Notes: generated by a model from the letters alone, not told the origin. 64,000 nt of DNA from Diploscapter coronatus (GCA_964036155.1 OZ038422.1:87257201-87321200), one strand, 5' to 3'. Counted from the first letter of the stretch, positions 11,978-25,200 are shown. Made by a program: numbers and translations.

Positions 11978-14900
11978 ATGCGAGAGCATTTCTACTGCGC
12001 TGCGGCCGTGCTATTTTTCCTACTATCAGTCGCTCTATTTGCGGGATTAACTTATTTGTATTTGGATAATCAAGCTAAAAACGATATTTGCCTAACTCCG
12101 GGATGCATACAAACTGGTAAAATATTTTTGTTTCATTCGTTTTTTTTTCTGAGACCAAGTTTTGGCATAGAAATGCCTTTAATAAGATTTATTCGATTGT
12201 CTTTTTCTCTGGAATCCATTTTATTGCCGTCTTTAGATTAGTTAGACAAAGCCAAATACTAACGAGGTTCCCTTTTCCGAAAGGGAAATGCTCAGTTTAT
12301 ATTTTGGTCTTTTTTCTTTGAGCCCAGGAAAAATTCAGCATAGCAAAATATTTTATGCACACACGAGTGGGAAAAACGTTCCAAAAAATTATGAAAACTT
12401 CTAACTTTTCAATTTTCATATGCAAATAAATCAAATTTTTTGTTGTCACTTTGTAGCTCTTAAAAGGACCTACAAATCTATATGAATTGGATTGTTGAAA
12501 GTAAAATTTTAAAATAATTTAAAAAATGACTTAAGATCAAAGTTTCAGCATCAGTGATTTTGTCTTCGATGAATTCATCGATAGACCCCTGCGTTGACTT
12601 CTATGAATACGCCTGTGGTCAGTGGATACGAAGGCATCCCATTCCCGATGACGCTCCAAGTGTTTCGAATTTTGAAAACCTAGGACAAGATTTGGAATTT
12701 GCTCTAAAAGGCAACTTTTATTTATATATAAACTTCAACTTTAATAGCGATCAATTTTGAATCATTTACAAGCAACAACACAGATTTTATGCAGTTTAGT
12801 AATCAATAAAAAATCTGATAATATTATATTATAGCATGACCTATAATATAATATTATTAGAGCTGTAAATGATGTGGTCAGAAGAAGTGTTGAATTTCAG
12901 AGCTCCTAGAAGACAAAATGCACGACCCCATCGATACGAAAACTGCAGTCGGGAAGGCGAAATTCTTCTATAAAATTTGCCTGAATGAGAGTAAATTTTC
13001 GCTGTTTTTGTTTATTTTTGAGAGGATATTTGATTAGGTGAAATCTCCGACTCGTGGAGGGCAAGTTTCGATGAAGTGATGACTTTGTTTGGAGGATGGC
13101 CTTCTTTGGGGTCACATGTTTTACCGGGGGCTTCAGTGGAGAAATTGTATGGTAAGGAAAAGTTGTGGTCTTCATAAAAATGTGATAGTTACTGAAAAAT
13201 TATCATTAAAAAGAAGCTTATTATCCTCATCGAAAACGATAACATTTATTAAAAAATCACCGTCTAAAAGCTTGACGATCTTCGCCAAAATTCCGATAAA
13301 CTTAATTTTTCTATTTTAGGCGTCATGGTCTCGAAATTCCGGGGCGATTTTCTATTCAAAGCTACGGTTCAGCCTGATGACAAAAATTCCGAGCAGCATG
13401 TTTTATTGGTACTATAAAATCTGAGATTTCGAATTTCAAAGTTAAATTCAAAATTTCAGATAGACCAGCCCTCCTTAAACCTGTTCGCGAGGGATTTCTA
13501 CGTCTTGGCCGAGAACGAAGAGAAGTTGGCATATCTGACACTGATACGGTATTTCTATACCTAAAACAATTACCAACTATGCTAATTTAGAGACGTGCTA
13601 GTTCTGCTAAACGCTAGACCAGACATTGCCACCAAGGATGCGGAGGAGATTATCGATTTCGAGACCTCATTAGCTAATGTAAAAAGGGAAATGCATCAAA
13701 TTAAGAAAATATTGAAAAAAATGACGAATAGTATTATTTTGAATTATTCGAAAAAAGCTATACCTCTAATCTTACCAAAAAGTATAGAGTCTAAAAAGTA
13801 ATTTATAATTCAGCTAAATTTCATATCATCATTACCATTATTGAATTATAATTATAATAAAATTCTATTTAATTAGACTAGACCCAGAATTTGTCGAAAA
13901 GTGGGCGGAGCTTAAAATTTAGATCACGATGGCTGACGAACAAAGGCATGACATTGCTGAGCTGTACACGAAAATGACCCTTGGCGACATGCGGCGACAA
14001 TTTAGACATTTCGATTGGATTCTATTCTTTCAGTCGATGTTTGAGGATGTTAGGAGCAAAGTAAGGACAACTACCAGGGCTATAAATCTTTAGACACGCG
14101 TGCATGTCTAAAAATTTACAACTCTGAAAACTATATTCTTATATTCGATTAGAATTTTACTTCAAATACATTTCAAAGTTTAAATTATGTTTATTTTATA
14201 TAATTCCAATAATTAAATATACTAAATTTAACAATTGATAAGATTTAAATTATATATTTCAATCTAAGAAAGGAGAGCGGATACGATTTGATGAAAACAC
14301 GCCCGTCGTAGTTTATGGGGTTGAATTTCTACGAAGATTCGATGTTATGCTGCCTCAGTACGATATTAGGTAATCTAATTAGCATAAATCACAACTGCTT
14401 AGCCCTAAATTCCAGAAAAGTGATCAACTATTTGAATTGGTGCTGGTTTTTCAAAACTATGTTACGCGACTTGCCCGATCCATTTGCCCTGACGATATTT
14501 AAATTCTACAAGTCCTTGAATCGTATGTAATTTTTCTTTTCCGGAACTAGGATAAATCGATAGTGTTTAAGTGATGAACGTCCAAAAAGTGAGGTGGCAT
14601 GGGTGCGTTACCAGAATTAATTCGCTAATGCCTATGGCGACTAGCGCGATCTACGTCAAACATCACTTTGATCATGAAGCTAAGCAGCAGGTACATGATT
14701 TCAATTAAGCAAAACACAGTAAAATTTATGATCTTAAATGATTCTAAATATATAAATTAATTTGGTTATATATTATCCTATATATTGAGGTCGAAGAAAT
14801 GATCTCCCTAATTATGGAGTCATTCGTTCATCTGCTATTAGAAGAGGACTGGTTAACTGAGGAAACAAAACAGTTTGCCAAGCAAAAAGTAATTCGACCT

Positions 14901-16677
14901 ACTTAACTGAGTTTTTCAAACTATATATCTAATTATTATATAGGTTAACACCATGAAACGAAAAATCGGCTATCCGGATTATTTGAATGATACATCGGCA
15001 GTTGACGACGAATATAAACATTACGAGGTTTGGAGTTGAATTTAGATTATATGTTTTACCCTACTAAATTTAATTTAACTCTTTTCTTAGTTTAAATCAG
15101 AGCTGAGACGAAGTTTCGACTTCGACTTCGAAAGTCGAAACTTCGAGGGTTTTTGAGCCAACTTCGACTTCGAATTTAAAAATTTCAACTTCGTCTCAGC
15201 TCTGGTTTAAATATTTTCTCTAAAATCTCTAAAATATGATTTTCTGAATCTAATTTTTCATTCCTCAATATAACTTTGTGATATATATTTTCTTCGTTTT
15301 AACTATATATTTACTTGAATTTCTAGGTCTTCGAAGGCAAGTACTACAGGACGAAGTTCCAATTTTACGAGCAGTACCAAAAAGACGTCTTAGGCCGTAT
15401 CGCAGAGCCCGTAGATCGGGAAAGGTTAGTCAAAAACGTCTGCAAAAAGTTTTTGAGAAAAAGTAGCTTCGTTACATATTCCTTAGCGGATCAGATTTGG
15501 CCTCTTCAATAATCAAGCTATTTATCTGCCTATAGATTACTCACGAAAATGCCTTCTGCTTTAGGATATAAGATGTGTAGGATAAGATATAATAAAGTGT
15601 TTGGTTTATTACCTATTTATAAGTAAAAGCTAGAAAATTAACATATTATCAAGTTTTTAGATGGGTGGCCGGAGCGGCATTGGTCAACGCTTTCTACAGC
15701 CCGAACACGAATGAAATTAGTATATGAAATCTTAAAAATGACATATTTTAAAGCGCTAACATTTAGTATTCCCCGCCGGCATACTTCAGCCTGTTTTCTA
15801 TAGCAAAGAGTTCCCTTCATCGATGAATTTTGGTGGTATCGGAGTGGTGATCGGGCATGAGATTACCCATGGATTTGATGGTATTTCAATTTTGACATCA
15901 TCATCATTTATTTTAACTTAAGCTAAATATTATAGTCTTTAATAGTGAATTTTCAATGAATGTGTCAACTTATTTTAAATATAATAAAATAGAAGTCTCC
16001 AGTCTTATGAATCGAACTCTCGATGAAGATTAGCTTTTATTTTAGACAGAGGCCGACTATATGATAACCTCGGTAATATCCGGCAATGGTGGGATAATTC
16101 CACGATCAGGAACTTTGAAAGAAAGGCTAGTATTGAAGAAAAAATTTGAAAAATTAACCCAAATTTTAGGCCGAATGCATCGAAGAACAGTATTCCGGCT
16201 ATGTTCTGGAGCAAATTGCCATGAGGATAAATGGCAGGAGCACGAAAGGCGAAAATATCGCGGGTAAATAGTTTAGAATTAACAGAAAAATAGCTTGGAA
16301 CTAGCAAAATTACAAGTTTCAGATAACGGAGGGCTCCGTATGGCCTATAAGTCCTACAAGAAATACGAAAAAGCCCACAGCATACCGCCGAGGTTACCCG
16401 GAGTCAACCTCACCCATGATCAGCTATTTTTCCTGAACTACGCCCAAATTTGGTGCGGCACGATGAACGACAAAGAGGCTCTGAGAAAGCTGAGGACTTC
16501 TGAGCACTCGCCTGGACCTATACGGTAAGCTTGAAGCTAAACCCGAAATTACTTTGAAGCTAACCCCTAAGTTTTAGCGTCAAAGGCCCCTTGTCTAACT
16601 CCGAAGATTTCGCCCGAGTTTATAATTGCCCTCGAGGCTCACCAATGAACCCCCAGCAAAAATGTCGAGTTTGGTAG
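11978..16677 (+). CDS. Neprilysin-like M13 zinc metallopeptidase (type II membrane protein)
   Basis: Ectopeptidase that cleaves small secreted peptides. Twenty in-phase exons give 721 residues, the normal M13 size: 11978-12116, 12549-12710, 12901-12990, 13038-13151, 13320-13408, 13460-13548, 13591-13678, 13923-14060, 14269-14369, 14416-14522, 14572-14690, 14790-14888, 14944-15027, 15327-15424, 15661-15719, 15767-15880, 16046-16125, 16170-16263, 16323-16524, 16578-16677. A short cytoplasmic start is followed by one hydrophobic anchor (about residues 8-30). Peptidase_M13_N begins at [14 protein letters not shown]. Zinc site HEITH is near residue 557, the third ligand lies in GENIADNGG near 618, the NAFYSP substrate motif precedes it, and the protein ends in CRVW, the usual M13 tail. 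Two introns (after 12710 and 16125) start with GC. All catalytic residues are present. Confidence 0.95.
15091..15211. repeat. Small hairpin repeat in neprilysin intron 14
   Basis: A 121-bp stretch whose ends pair: TTTAAATCAGAGCTGAGACG at the left matches the complement of the right end (CGTCTCAGCTCTGGTTTAAA) with one mismatch. The interior is built of TTCGAC/TTCGAA units that also pair. Looks like a foldback MITE. It lies between exons 13 and 14 of the peptidase model. Confidence 0.6.
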
Positions 16678-17033
16678 CAGATTTCGTATATCTGGATTTC
16701 CTATATCCCCATATATTGACGTTATACTCCTCAGATCAATATACATACCATTCAAAATGACGTCACATATGGATCTTGATAGATTTCAATGTTTCTTGTT
16801 ATTTCCCTCGGATATTATGTTATAGGACTCATCACATTTGAAATTGGCTTGGTTAATTTGTCCCTAAGCCTGGAAAATCTGGGCGTGGCATTTGGGGATT
16901 TCTCCCATTAATTATTTTTATATTTCCGTTTCTCTTTTCCTCTCCAGATTTCATATATATCTTACACGATATTTTAAGGCGGCACATTTCTAGATTTAGT
17001 CACTTAAATACTAAACCTAAGGCACAGTACAGT
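16678..17033 (+). promoter_or_regulatory. Upstream region of the AstC-like gene, with a CRE site
   Basis: The 356 bp between neprilysin and the peptide gene hold no coding signal. A full palindromic CRE, TGACGTCA, is at 16758-16765, about 270 bp before the peptide start codon. A second TGACGTCA occurs elsewhere in the window (42504, in a LIG3-like intron), so a single site is weak evidence. Confidence 0.4.
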
Positions 17034-18665
17034 ATGTGCATAAGAATTTCGACTTCGGCTATGCTTCGTACGATTTTTCTCCTCTTCGCTTTGCTATTCG
17101 TAATCTCCCAGGTAATTTTTTGCTTAAATATTCAAATTTTTAAACTAAATTAAATTTCGTACTTTTACCTTTAAAACCTTATAAATTTAATAGATTTTTT
17201 TTCGAAATTTTTATCCTATTGTATTTCTATGATTTGATTTATGATTATTGTATGAAACAAGGTGTTGTTCAATAGAGAAAAGGCTGATCTTCATCGCGAA
17301 ATCGATTCTAGGTCATGAAGGCCAAGCTTAAATTGATTTATTCTGGCTTAAATTGAACAATATCAAAACTTCCTTTAAGTATTTCTAAGTTTCTGGGCAA
17401 GACCTTTCGAGTTGCTTATTTTAGGATCGTGAAAATTCCGCATGATTTATTCTGTAGGCGTGAGGCGTCCCGTGCACGATGTTAAAAATTCACAATCAAA
17501 GCATAGATTCCTGAATTATTCATTTGAAATCCGCCCTTATTGATAAGGTCACGAAATCTAAAAAATAGAAAAAAGCCCCCTCATGCTGCTGAATCATAAC
17601 AAAAATTTGAAATTTTTGGATTCCGCCGTCAGATTCTGACCTAAATATCAGTTTCGATCTGAAATATCGAAATTTATCATCAGAATGCTGAAAATCGCAA
17701 CAAACATTTAAAAGTTCGAATTACAATGTAAGATTTCGATCTGAAATTTCGGAGCCTGGCGTCAAAATAAACACAAAAACTAGCGACAACGTGAAAAACA
17801 AGTGTTTATGAATTAGCGAAATTTTCCATTTTTCAATAGTCATGTTTTGTTTGACATGTGTTAAAGTACCGTATTTACAGTATCCTTTGTTATCGTGAAT
17901 CTCTTAAAAATACCTAAAATTTAAAATAATTGCCTCTTAATTTTAGTCAGTTAGTCATATTTAAAAAAAATATTTTCTGATTCTAAACGTTGAAGTGTAT
18001 GGTTGTCATTTCATAATTACGCTATTTTCTTGCGAGTTTTTAAAATCACCACCATTTAAATCTTCATACAATTTTTTCAATGATTTACGATGTTATGCTG
18101 CTGGGAAAGTCGTAAATTTAAATTAGCATAATATCCCTAAGTTTAATACGAGCTTCTTCGTTATAAAACCTAGTCTATCCTATTTAGATTGTATGAACAA
18201 ATTTCTATTCAGATCTATAAAGTTTCATAATTGTTAATAAAATATTAACAAAAACATATTAATTGAAATTTTCAGTGCGCCACTTTGCTAAATGACCCCT
18301 CCATATCGTACGAAGTGTATACGAATAAGCGGGATGTGAGCAGGTAGAATATAAAAATCGATAGTTCAGTAAAATATGCTGATTTCAAAATTATATTTGA
18401 CTTTTTAGGTCATAAAATAAAAGTAAAGAATAAGGCAAATTTACATGAATGCGTTCATCATAAATTAAGGACCATTTTGATGCTAAACTTGCCATAAATT
18501 TACTCAATTTTATCTTGGAAATTTCAAAAGTAGAAATATGCTAATTATTTTTACCAAACGTACAAATGAAGCATCATGCCACCGTTTAGCTATGGGTGGA
18601 ATGACTGCGAGTTCTCGCCACTGTCATGTCTGCTGAGGAGAAGAAGATCCGTTCCAAGATTCTAA
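17034..18665 (+). CDS. Allatostatin-C/somatostatin-type neuropeptide precursor
   Basis: Small secreted peptide precursor; none of its exons is long enough to stand out as an open frame. Exons 17034-17111, 18276-18343 and 18590-18665 join in phase to 73 residues. Residues 10-26 (MLRTIFLLFALLFVISQ) form a clear signal peptide; the inner Met at 17061 could also start it. A KR site releases the peptide DVSSYGWNDCEFSPLSCLL, which is followed by RRRR and a short tail ending RSVPRF. The two cysteines are six residues apart and fit the AstC pattern C-x-F-[NS]-P-[IL]-S-C-[FL] closely; no other cysteine follows. AATAAA at 18769. The family is known as a cyclic, disulfide-closed inhibitory peptide related to somatostatin. 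Receptor and expression are not visible here. Confidence 0.82.
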
Positions 18666-19639
18666 AAAAAAACCGAAATCCACCCAATTAACCATTTAAC
18701 CACCAAGACAAGTCGCGTGCCAGCACCTATAATATCTCAAACAACATCAAAATCGGACATGTGAAAGTACAATAAAGGATTTGACTTAGAATGATTAATG
18801 CATGATCTCGAACATTGCATGATAAATTCCTCTTAAATTTTCATTTTTAGAAGCCCAATCATTCACATCTTCTGAAAATTAGCATACAGGTACTTCTCGA
18901 CATGTTTTACAAGAATATCGTAATTTAAAACAAAGTAATCTATATGTAGAAATGCCAGAAAGCCAAAATTAGTACTCGAATGATCTTTTTCGACCACTTC
19001 GTGTGAACTTTTATAGAGTGATCACTTTAATTTTCTTAGACACCGTGCTTTTGAGTTGTTTGGCGGCATTTTTTTTAGAAAATTAAATAAACTTTTCATA
19101 CTTGTAGGATTTTTCCAGATTTTCTTTATAGAAAAATTCTAAAAAGTATTTTCGACAATCCTATCTGATTAGATTTTTAAAAATGATCATAAAATTAATA
19201 AAAAAAACTAATTTTCGATGAAATTTGAATGATCCTTCGTCGGACAGAGAAAAAGAGAGCAAAGCACTGTTAGGGGTCATGGGAACTTTTGCCGAAGGTC
19301 ACATGAACTTCGACTGAATCTCGGTGTGATCTGACTTAGTTCACGTGAAGGGGAACTTTAGGACGAGCTCAGAAATGCACGACAATTATCGATTGATAGA
19401 GGAATTATCTGATAGGGAATGCTCGAGAATAACTTGTTAAAATCGATGAACATTTTCAGGTCAAGATAGATGGAAATTATAAATTTAGCAAAGAAATTTG
19501 CATGCATAATTTCGGATTATAAGCCTGGAAATTGTGATTTGATATATCTTATAATTGAAATAATTTTTAGATGGGTTTATTCAATACACAACGAATTCAT
19601 ACATTATGCTTACAAGCAAATTAATTTAAATGATTACGA
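18666..19639. other. Intergenic region, convergent 3' ends
   Basis: Between the convergent AstC-like gene and the 19.6-kb gene. Holds the AATAAA at 18769 and otherwise AT-rich sequence. I see no coding exon, tRNA or repeat that I can support. Confidence 0.5.
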
Positions 19640-21528
19640 CTAATAATTTGTTAATTCCAGATGAATAGATGATTTCCTCCAAAAATCTAGTGGTTCATCA
19701 TATGACACATAAAGATGGCGTATTATTTCGTAATTATTGGTATCTACGCCAATGAGTGCAATTCGACAAGTATAATTGCTACTAGCTTTGAAATTCAAAG
19801 AAACTTGCACTTCTCTTATTATTCTAAATGTTCCAGAAGTCGTAGGGTACGTTCGGCTCTTATTCCACCATGATGTTCTGAAAAGAACCGCACAAAAGTA
19901 AATATAATGTTTGAAACTTACGATGGAACGACCATTGTCAAATTACAAACTCCTTCCAGTTCAGCTGGATGAATTAGATACGAATTTAGGCCACACTTAA
20001 GTTCATTGAGATTTAGATGAATAAAAGCCTCCCCTTCGTCACTTTGCTTCTGAAAGATAAAATATAATTTTGAAAATATATGCAGGATATGCCATAATTA
20101 TAGCTCTATCAAAATGGACATTAAAAATGTCTTATCTTATTTTGCAAGTTTTGCATAAATTTAGAGTAAACATGAGCCTTGAAATCAGTTTTCTCTTAAT
20201 CAAGAAAAGTTACAAATATAAAACATCGATTAATTGGTGCAATTTAAATTGATGTACGATTTATATATGGGCTATGATTATGAGCCACCCTATATTATTG
20301 AAAAATACCCATTCATGATATTTGACTGATTGATCATCACGCATACGCTGGCCAGCATCTGGAGTTGATATTGAAGCTGGAACTGATTGAGGCCATTTAG
20401 GTTGTGAATATGAGATGTTAGGGCGTTTAGATCGATTATCTTTAGGTGTATGCGGATTCTGGATAATAGATTTTTTTTCTGGATTATACTTAGAGATGCC
20501 AAGTCAATTTTCGGAATTGATAATCATGTGAGCATTTTATATCAGCCTAATCGGCGAAATCGACTGGAGCAGGATACTTTTTAGATCTCCAAAAATGGTT
20601 CAGTGTGAACAGCTATGCTAATTTTTGTGCTTTGCATTTTTTCTGCAGCCGCTTCTCAAAATGTTCCCTCTAGTCATTTTCTGCAGTTTTCGATATGATA
20701 TCGAATTTGAATTTTATTATTGTCGAATTCATCATTTTTGTGAAGCTCCAATGCACGATTTCGTTACTCAACCGCAACGCATGGTATCAATTGCATTCTG
20801 TAGTAAAACTCAGTAATTTTTTCGCCAACCCCTATTTGTGACTATCTTGCCAGGTGGTGGAAAATAATATAGCATAAGGTCAAACGTAATAAACCTTACA
20901 TAATAACCTGACAATTGAGAAATTGATACCTTTTTCATATCTTCCTGAATTTGGAGCTCCTTAAATTCGATTTCTTCATCCATCCATTTGTCGAAGGCAT
21001 CTGGGTTATTCAACACGGGCTTTATGCTCTTTATTCTCTGCGCAAATTCTTCTAAAATAGTAAATAAGTTACGTTTTGCAGATAATTGAATAACCTAAAT
21101 CGGTGTATTTCTCAAACACTCCAGTGATCATTTCCTTAATATGATCATTCTGAAAATTGTAGAAGTCTGGCATCTAAAATTCCATTGGCATCTCTTATTG
21201 ATAAAAATGCTTCTTGGTTTACCCTCGATCGGTCCATTAGAAATCGCCATTTTCTATACTCCCTTCTGGCTTCTAATGGCATTTTATCCGAAATCGAATC
21301 GATGCTATTGATTTTATCGGAAATAGATAAATCGTCCGCCTTCCATAGACTTTTGATAATATTTTTCTGTGAAACATCCAACATTTCAACAAATGATGGT
21401 AGTTGCTAAAAGTTCCTAATAAAATTTGATCATCTAGAAAAGATAGTTCATCACAAAATTTTATTTGGGTTTCAACTTACGGGTTTGGAAATGGGATTTG
21501 TAGAAGTTGGCATAGATTCATCACTCAT
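19640..21528 (-). CDS. Unrecognised protein sharing the C-terminal domain of the neighbouring HSP70-like protein
   Basis: Seven exons in perfect phase: 21528-21481, 21405-21223, 21173-21095, 21051-20930, 20458-20309, 20049-19922, 19877-19640; 315 residues. No signal peptide or membrane segment. Residues 17-145 look helical and charged (MPLEARREYRKW, AFDKWMDEE); residues 145-194 are a Ser/Pro/Arg-rich linker; residues 195-315 look like a beta-rich domain with cysteines at LKCGL, EGVCNL and YTCRI. That last domain is coded by two exons (phase 0 start, phase 2 junction, stop) exactly as in the HSP70-like gene upstream, and the two align weakly along their length. An HSP70 phosphate-1 relic lies 84-197 bp upstream. 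I do not recognise the protein and infer only that it is a derived, NBD-less paralogue of its neighbour. Confidence 0.7.
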
Positions 21529-22285
21529 CTTGATTGAATTTGGCTGACTTCGAATTCGATCAATGCCTATCAAACGCCTTCCTCGTGGGTTATAGAGCGA
21601 GCTAATATTAGTCAGTAAAACAAATGCTGGGATAGCGGCACAAATGTATCGAGAGGAATGAATTGATTGGCCATTTCAGACACTGCAGCACATGAATATG
21701 CCGTTCCGAGATCTATTCCAATAGGCTATTCGGAAACCGCACGATATGCGAAATGGTGTGGGAAAATAAATCCTATCAGCCCAATACCCTACCTTACTCT
21801 ATACTATTTCGTATGTCTTATCATCTTGTTGTCTTGTTTTTTACTAGATTGTCAAAATAGTACAACTACTTTTCCAGGTTATCCAGGTGAGAGAGATCGA
21901 GAAGGCAGAATCTTATAAATTAAGGAAGTAGCGACAGGAATCAGCTTGAGTCCGCAATATTTATGCTATTTTTAGCTGTATAGTTGTGAGTTTTCCCTTG
22001 GAAACGTTTTTAGTCTTCATTTAACGATATCGAATTCTGAGATAAAGGAGAAATGTGATTTTTTGGAGTGATAAATAAAGAACCGAAAGATAAAATAACC
22101 ATAAAAGAACATCAATAGATTTTATTGTACTTTAGTAATTTAAGGTAACATCAATAATAAATTGATCATGAAATAATAAGATGAATATTAGGATTAAAGA
22201 TAGAATCATTCAAAAATCTGCTCAGTTACTTTTCATTAGATAATTTAATAAACTTAATAGGCAAGAGCAATATCAGCTAATTGAA
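21529..22285. other. Intergenic region between the two HSP70-related genes
   Basis: Contains the HSP70-like relic exon (21612-21725). From the relic to 22285 I see only AT-rich sequence; no second HSP70 exon could be recognised. Confidence 0.5.
21612..21725 (-). pseudogene. HSP70 N-terminal exon relic
   Basis: Minus-strand reading from 21725 gives PIGIDLGTAYSCAAV, a textbook HSP70 phosphate-1 loop, preceded by an acceptor-like CCGAATAG. The reading then loses similarity and stops at 21612 (TGA). No start codon or following HSP70 exons are evident, though the next downstream frame reads NPRGRRLIGID, faintly like the KRLIG segment of HSP70. Either a decayed exon of the 19.6-kb gene's ancestor or a 5' exon I cannot connect. 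Confidence 0.6.
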
Positions 22286-25200
22286 TCAATGGCGAGATTT
22301 TGGTTTAGTTTCGATTCTCAATATAAAGTCCTTGTTTAAACATTCATCTGGTAATAATAATCTTGACGGTTTCCATTTTTCATATTTTTCGAGACTATCA
22401 CCCTTTTCCCTTGTAAGAATTTTAATTTTCCAATCACAATAACCCGACTTTTTTTCTTTTTCAGCGGCATTCACTTCAACCTCGATTTTGGTGATTTCAG
22501 ACTTGTATGAAATTGAATATGGTTTTTCAATTATTTCTAGTTGTGACGGATAAAATAATCTGTAAAATAACTGATAAATTTCTATTTTTGTTACGCAAAA
22601 TATATACTAACCGCCTTCTAAATAGCGTGAAAGTGTATCCATCAAAATATTTACTGTCTTTTCCTCCAATAGGAAATTTTAACTTTTCTCCGAGTTTAAT
22701 AATTTGGAATGAAATTTCAATATGGTGGCGATTATTGTTATTACTAGAAGTCTAAATAATAATCTTAATATGGTTGAACTATTGAATATTTTGTAACTTA
22801 CCAAATTTAACTGTTCCGGTTTAATGCCGAGCTTCGAATTATTATTTTTCTTTGCTTTTTCGTCTCTTATATCATCTTTGCTATCTTTCTTTTTCTGGAT
22901 AGAATTTTGTTTTTCTTGAATCATAGGTGGAGAATACATTGCTTGAGAATGATTTGTTAACCCCTGTCCTAAATAAACAATTCCATTCTCATGTGCAAGA
23001 CTCATCGAGGTAGAAGATCTCATAGGATATTGGTTGAATGTATTGTAACTTTGAAAATCATGAAAAACATGTTGCGACGGATATGCTGTTGCTGATTGTC
23101 TACGAGCATGGTTCGAACTTTGACCGGATAGAGAACCTGTCTGATTACAACTACGAGGCAACCCAGATTTAATCAATAAGTCATCATTGAGATGTTGCAT
23201 CTCGTTACGATCTAATCTAATATCTCCATTCGGTTCACAAATTGGCATTTTCGATTTTGAGCGAAGTGATGATCGATGGTCATTCGTGTTTGATGGAATT
23301 TCATGATTATAAGGAATATAGTTCACAGGATATCTATCATTAGCAATAGTTTCAGTCTTTTTAGATGAAATTTCCTCTTCACTCTTCTTCGCTTCTGGTA
23401 TTATCGAAGCGGGAGAAGGTCTCTTTTCCTCGGTCAGTTCAATTTTAGACATGATAGGTGCATTTTCTTCAGGCTTAGGTTGTTCTTTCATCGTCGTGTC
23501 ATTAGTTTTCGGTTTTTTAATAGGCTCGTAATCGGGCTTCGGATTGGCAAGCATTTCCATAATTGGATTAACTACGCGAATATCCTCGAATTCCGTTTTC
23601 TCATAACCTGATTTGTATTTTTCAGGATTAGATCGTTCTTTTATCGTCATTTCATTATTTTTCGGATTTTTAATAGGCCCGTAATCGGGCGCTGGGTCGA
23701 TAACTATTTTCATTGCAGGATGAATTACAGAAATATTTCCGGGCTTCGGTTTCTCATCATAAACTGGTTTGTATTTTTCAGGATTGGGTAGTTGGTTCGT
23801 CATCACGTCATTATTCTTCGGTTTGTTAGTAGGCTCGTAATCGGGCTCCGGGTTAACAAATGTTTTCATGGTTACAGGATGAATTACAGAAATATTCTCG
23901 GACTTCGGTTTCTCATCATAATCTGGTTCAGATATTTCAGGCTTAGATCGTTCTTTCATCATCATATTATCACTTTTCGGCTTTGGATTATGATTATAAT
24001 CTGGCGTTAGATGTACAACGTTTTCGGTAATCTTGTGGTTTTTCTTGATTTTTTCTTGTTTTTCATAATCTGGTTTAGATTGTGAAGGAATTTGAGGATT
24101 CGAAACATTATGACTAGGCGCTTCCGTTGCCGTTGGGAAATAAGCATGATTCCGTTGTTCTTGATTTACATGTGTTACAATTTGAGTTTGCGCACTATTT
24201 GTTGGAGGGTTTTGACTTATTTTCTCACTTGCAACATCCTCCCTGTTGGTACTTCTAGAATCTGCAGTTACTATAGTAGGAGGGTGAGTAATAGGATGGC
24301 TAGGTTGCTCAACGATTCTCTCGTCGTGTTGAATTTGACTATTTTGATTAGCTCTGACTTCCTGCACCGAATCTCGTGGTTTAGGAATCGGGCTTTTGGT
24401 ATTCATAATAGTTTTGTTTTCAGGCGATGTTGAGATTTCCTTGCGATCCTTGATCAGTTTCAAAATTGTCGGCGAATTCATCGATTCAGCAATCGTAACA
24501 GAGTTACTTGCGATAGCTGCAGCGCCGGTTGAAGCGACCTATAGAAAAAGCTATTTGAAAGATTTCTGTTCTTTCAAGATAGAATTTGGCCAAAATTCAG
24601 ATTAACAGACGAAATTTCTCCGGATAAAATTCACCTCTAACATAAACAGCGTGTCATGACCGAGTCTGATGGTTCCAACAATAAGATGTGAAATTTTACC
24701 TCATCGACATTCATGAAATTGCAGATTTTCGAGTCTTTGAAATTCTTCTGCAAATATTCGTTGATTTTGGGGATTCGTGTGCTACCCCCGCCCATTAGGA
24801 TGAATTTCGGTTGAATCGCTGAAAATTTCGAAATTTCTTATTCTGCATGGAAAAGACTTACTTTCAGTCATTTTGGTAATTTTTTCGATGTGGTCGGAGA
24901 TGATTTTGTCATAAATTTGTTCGACGTCTTGCCTTTGAACAACTTCCAGCAAATCGCAATCCTGTCCAGCTTTATTTCGATAAAGTGAATCGACATCTAA
25001 ACAGCCAATTTAACACTTCACAAATAGGTTGGAATAAAACTAACATACCGACTCTTGTATGAGGAGCGAACGACAAAGCGCACTTCAATTTTTCACAAGC
25101 AATTCGCAGGCGCTTTTCAGGTTTCGGGGATAAACGAAGACTTTTGTTCTTGCTCTGAATTTTCCCGTATGATTAATTTTTAAAAAATAGATCAAATAAA

